Positions 6,111 through 6,314 of a stretch of DNA of 6,314 bases are shown piece after piece. Each line of letters starts with the position of its first letter. The stretch's first letter is position 1. The stretch is from Alphaproteobacteria bacterium (GTDB taxonomy: Bacteria > Pseudomonadota > Alphaproteobacteria > UBA11222): positions 1-6,314 of the forward strand of contig DMKG01000141.1 in assembly GCA_003454415.1 (NCBI GenBank), given 5' to 3'. The notes under the pieces were generated by a model. The model was not told where the DNA came from. It worked only from the letters and a program-made list of their open reading frames with translations, and ran no database searches. The position numbers and the translations under genes are program-made.

Positions 6111-6314
6111 TCAGCGTTTGGAGAATTGATAGCTGCGTCGCGCCTTGGCGTGACCGTATTTTTTTCGCTCCACCACACGGCTGTCACGGGTGAGAAACCC
6201 GCTCAGCTTCAACACAGGACGCAGATCAGGCTCATAATAGGTCAGGGCTTTGGAAATGCCATGCCGGACCGCCCCCGCCTGGCCGGAAAGCCCACCGCCG
6301 GTAACGGTGCAGAC
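6111..6314 (-). CDS. rpsI: 30S ribosomal protein S9 (partial, N-terminus beyond the right edge)
   Basis: The last 67 codons are present. The reading [20 protein letters not shown] (1-20 of the visible part), then [20 protein letters not shown] and the C-terminal [11 protein letters not shown], is the unmistakable S9 tail. That tail is a basic extension which reaches toward the P-site tRNA in the 30S subunit. rplM is expected just outside the window, upstream on the same strand. Nothing is unusual in the visible part. Confidence 0.99.
   Translation of the reverse strand, partial: VCTVTGGGLSGQAGAVRHGISKALTYYEPDLRPVLKLSGFLTRDSRVVERKKYGHAKARRSYQFSKR

Overview
The window looks like an alphaproteobacterial chromosome segment. 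The evidence is the rpsI-argC order at the right end, a moderately GC-rich base composition, Shine-Dalgarno sites of the AGGAG/AGGGA type, and the overall catabolic style (P450 plus unusual acyl-CoA dehydrogenases). A genus cannot be assigned from the sequence alone. About 95% of the window is coding, and I see no RNA gene, transposon, CRISPR array, phage gene or frameshifted gene.

Layout. On the minus strand, reading right to left from position 2759, a probable operon of three genes encodes two different acyl-CoA dehydrogenase (ACAD) family proteins and then a carboxymuconolactone-decarboxylase-fold protein that runs off the left edge (2759-1629, 1611-346, 318-1; gaps of 17 and 27 bp). A 135-bp divergent intergenic region (2760-2894) separates this operon from a plus-strand pair: a cytochrome P450 (2895-4100) and a ten-helix EamA/DMT transporter (4097-5002), joined by an ATGA stop/start overlap. 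The transporter converges on argC (minus, 6023-4977), and the two reading frames overlap by 26 bp. Right of argC lies a strong intrinsic terminator, then the C-terminal 67 codons of ribosomal protein S9 (rpsI, minus).

How the genes may work together (inference). A P450 hydroxylase next to a pair of non-identical ACADs recalls the pathways that oxidise a terminal or branched alkyl group and then shorten it by beta-oxidation, as in actinobacterial sterol side-chain degradation, where heteromeric alpha2beta2 ACADs are known. In this pair, one protein has a plausible catalytic glutamate in the 'ER' motif of helix G, and the other seems to have none at either classical position, which fits an obligate hetero-oligomer. 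The substrate is not determined by the sequence; sterols, bile acids, isoprenoids and other branched acyl-CoAs are all possible. The transporter may move a substrate or product of the P450. rpsI and argC are housekeeping genes, so the catabolic block adjoins a conserved chromosomal neighbourhood.

I found no clear evidence of a wholly new biological system. The most interesting points are the complementary ACAD pair with a lysine-rich insertion in one member, the P450-transporter translational coupling, the repeats in the divergent promoter region, and the terminator placed immediately before argC.
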